A stretch of DNA of 38,318 bases from a virus. The first letter of the stretch is position 1, and each line of letters opens with the position of its first letter. A program made the translations under genes and the position numbers. The DNA lies in IMG/VR virus record IMGVR_UViG_3300034073_003434, positions 1 through 38,318 of that record. The stretch is one strand, 5' to 3'. This document shows, in pieces, positions 38,304 to 38,318 of the stretch. The notes under the pieces were generated by a model that saw only the letters and a list, made by a program, of their open reading frames with translations, was not told where the DNA came from and made no database searches.

Positions 38304-38318
38304 TCGAGGTTCCAGTAT

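Noticed and set aside
38300-38316. GGTTCGA-like tRNA T-arm sequence near the right end
   Set aside because: No matching acceptor, D or anticodon arms nearby, so no tRNA; a tRNA-derived attachment site is also unsupported without an integrase.

Overview
The window reads as an essentially complete genome (about 38.3 kb, high GC) of a double-stranded DNA tailed phage. The late genes run in the usual siphovirus order: terminase, portal, scaffold, capsid, connectors, tail tube, frameshifted tail chaperone, tape measure, tail tip. I see no contractile sheath or baseplate wedge genes and no integrase. Genes are densely packed; ATGA, GTGA and TGATG stop/start overlaps with GGAGG-type ribosome binding sites are the rule. 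The host cannot be fixed from sequence. The spanin/holin-like membrane proteins and a small lipoprotein would suit a Gram-negative host, while one accessory protein carries a domain I associate with actinobacterial phages.

Layout. (1) 53-16323, plus strand: packaging and morphogenesis, with a candidate -1 programmed frameshift at 8643-8649. (2) 16324-17314, minus strand: three small accessory genes. (3) 17550-18867, plus strand: a cassette of small membrane proteins, probably lysis. (4) 18875-23017: mostly single small leftward genes separated by GC hairpins. Two of them, and the 17117-17314 gene, are preceded by copies of a 74-bp promoter/operator-like repeat. (5) 23148-29614, minus strand: a long early operon with primase, ERF single-strand annealing protein, RusA resolvase, an ASCH protein and many small unknowns. 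(6) 29752-32224, plus strand: an XRE regulator followed by an NPPF adenine methyltransferase, a winged-helix protein and small zinc-ribbon or membrane proteins. (7) 32309-34875, minus strand: an operon with a D12-class (Dam-like) adenine methyltransferase and a SLOG-fold protein. (8) 34937-37188, plus strand: a second XRE regulator and a DUF927-type ATPase/helicase, followed by an origin-like block of direct and inverted repeats. (9) 37549-38270, plus strand: a ribbon-helix-helix protein and a possible cysteine hydrolase, leading back to the terminase if the molecule is joined end to end.

The most unusual signal is the density of GGATCC. I count about 55 sites in the first 16.3 kb and about 15 in the remaining 22 kb, where base composition predicts roughly 13 in the whole window. 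The hexamer appears in all three codon phases and uses codons (GGA, GAT) that are otherwise rare here, so selection appears to act on the DNA word and not on the protein. The phage also encodes a Dam-like D12 methyltransferase whose family often recognises GATC, the core of GGATCC. Other items worth attention are the 74-bp repeated promoter element, the origin-like repeat block, the frameshift extension and very small coding genes not covered by ordinary ORF calling. All counts were made by eye.
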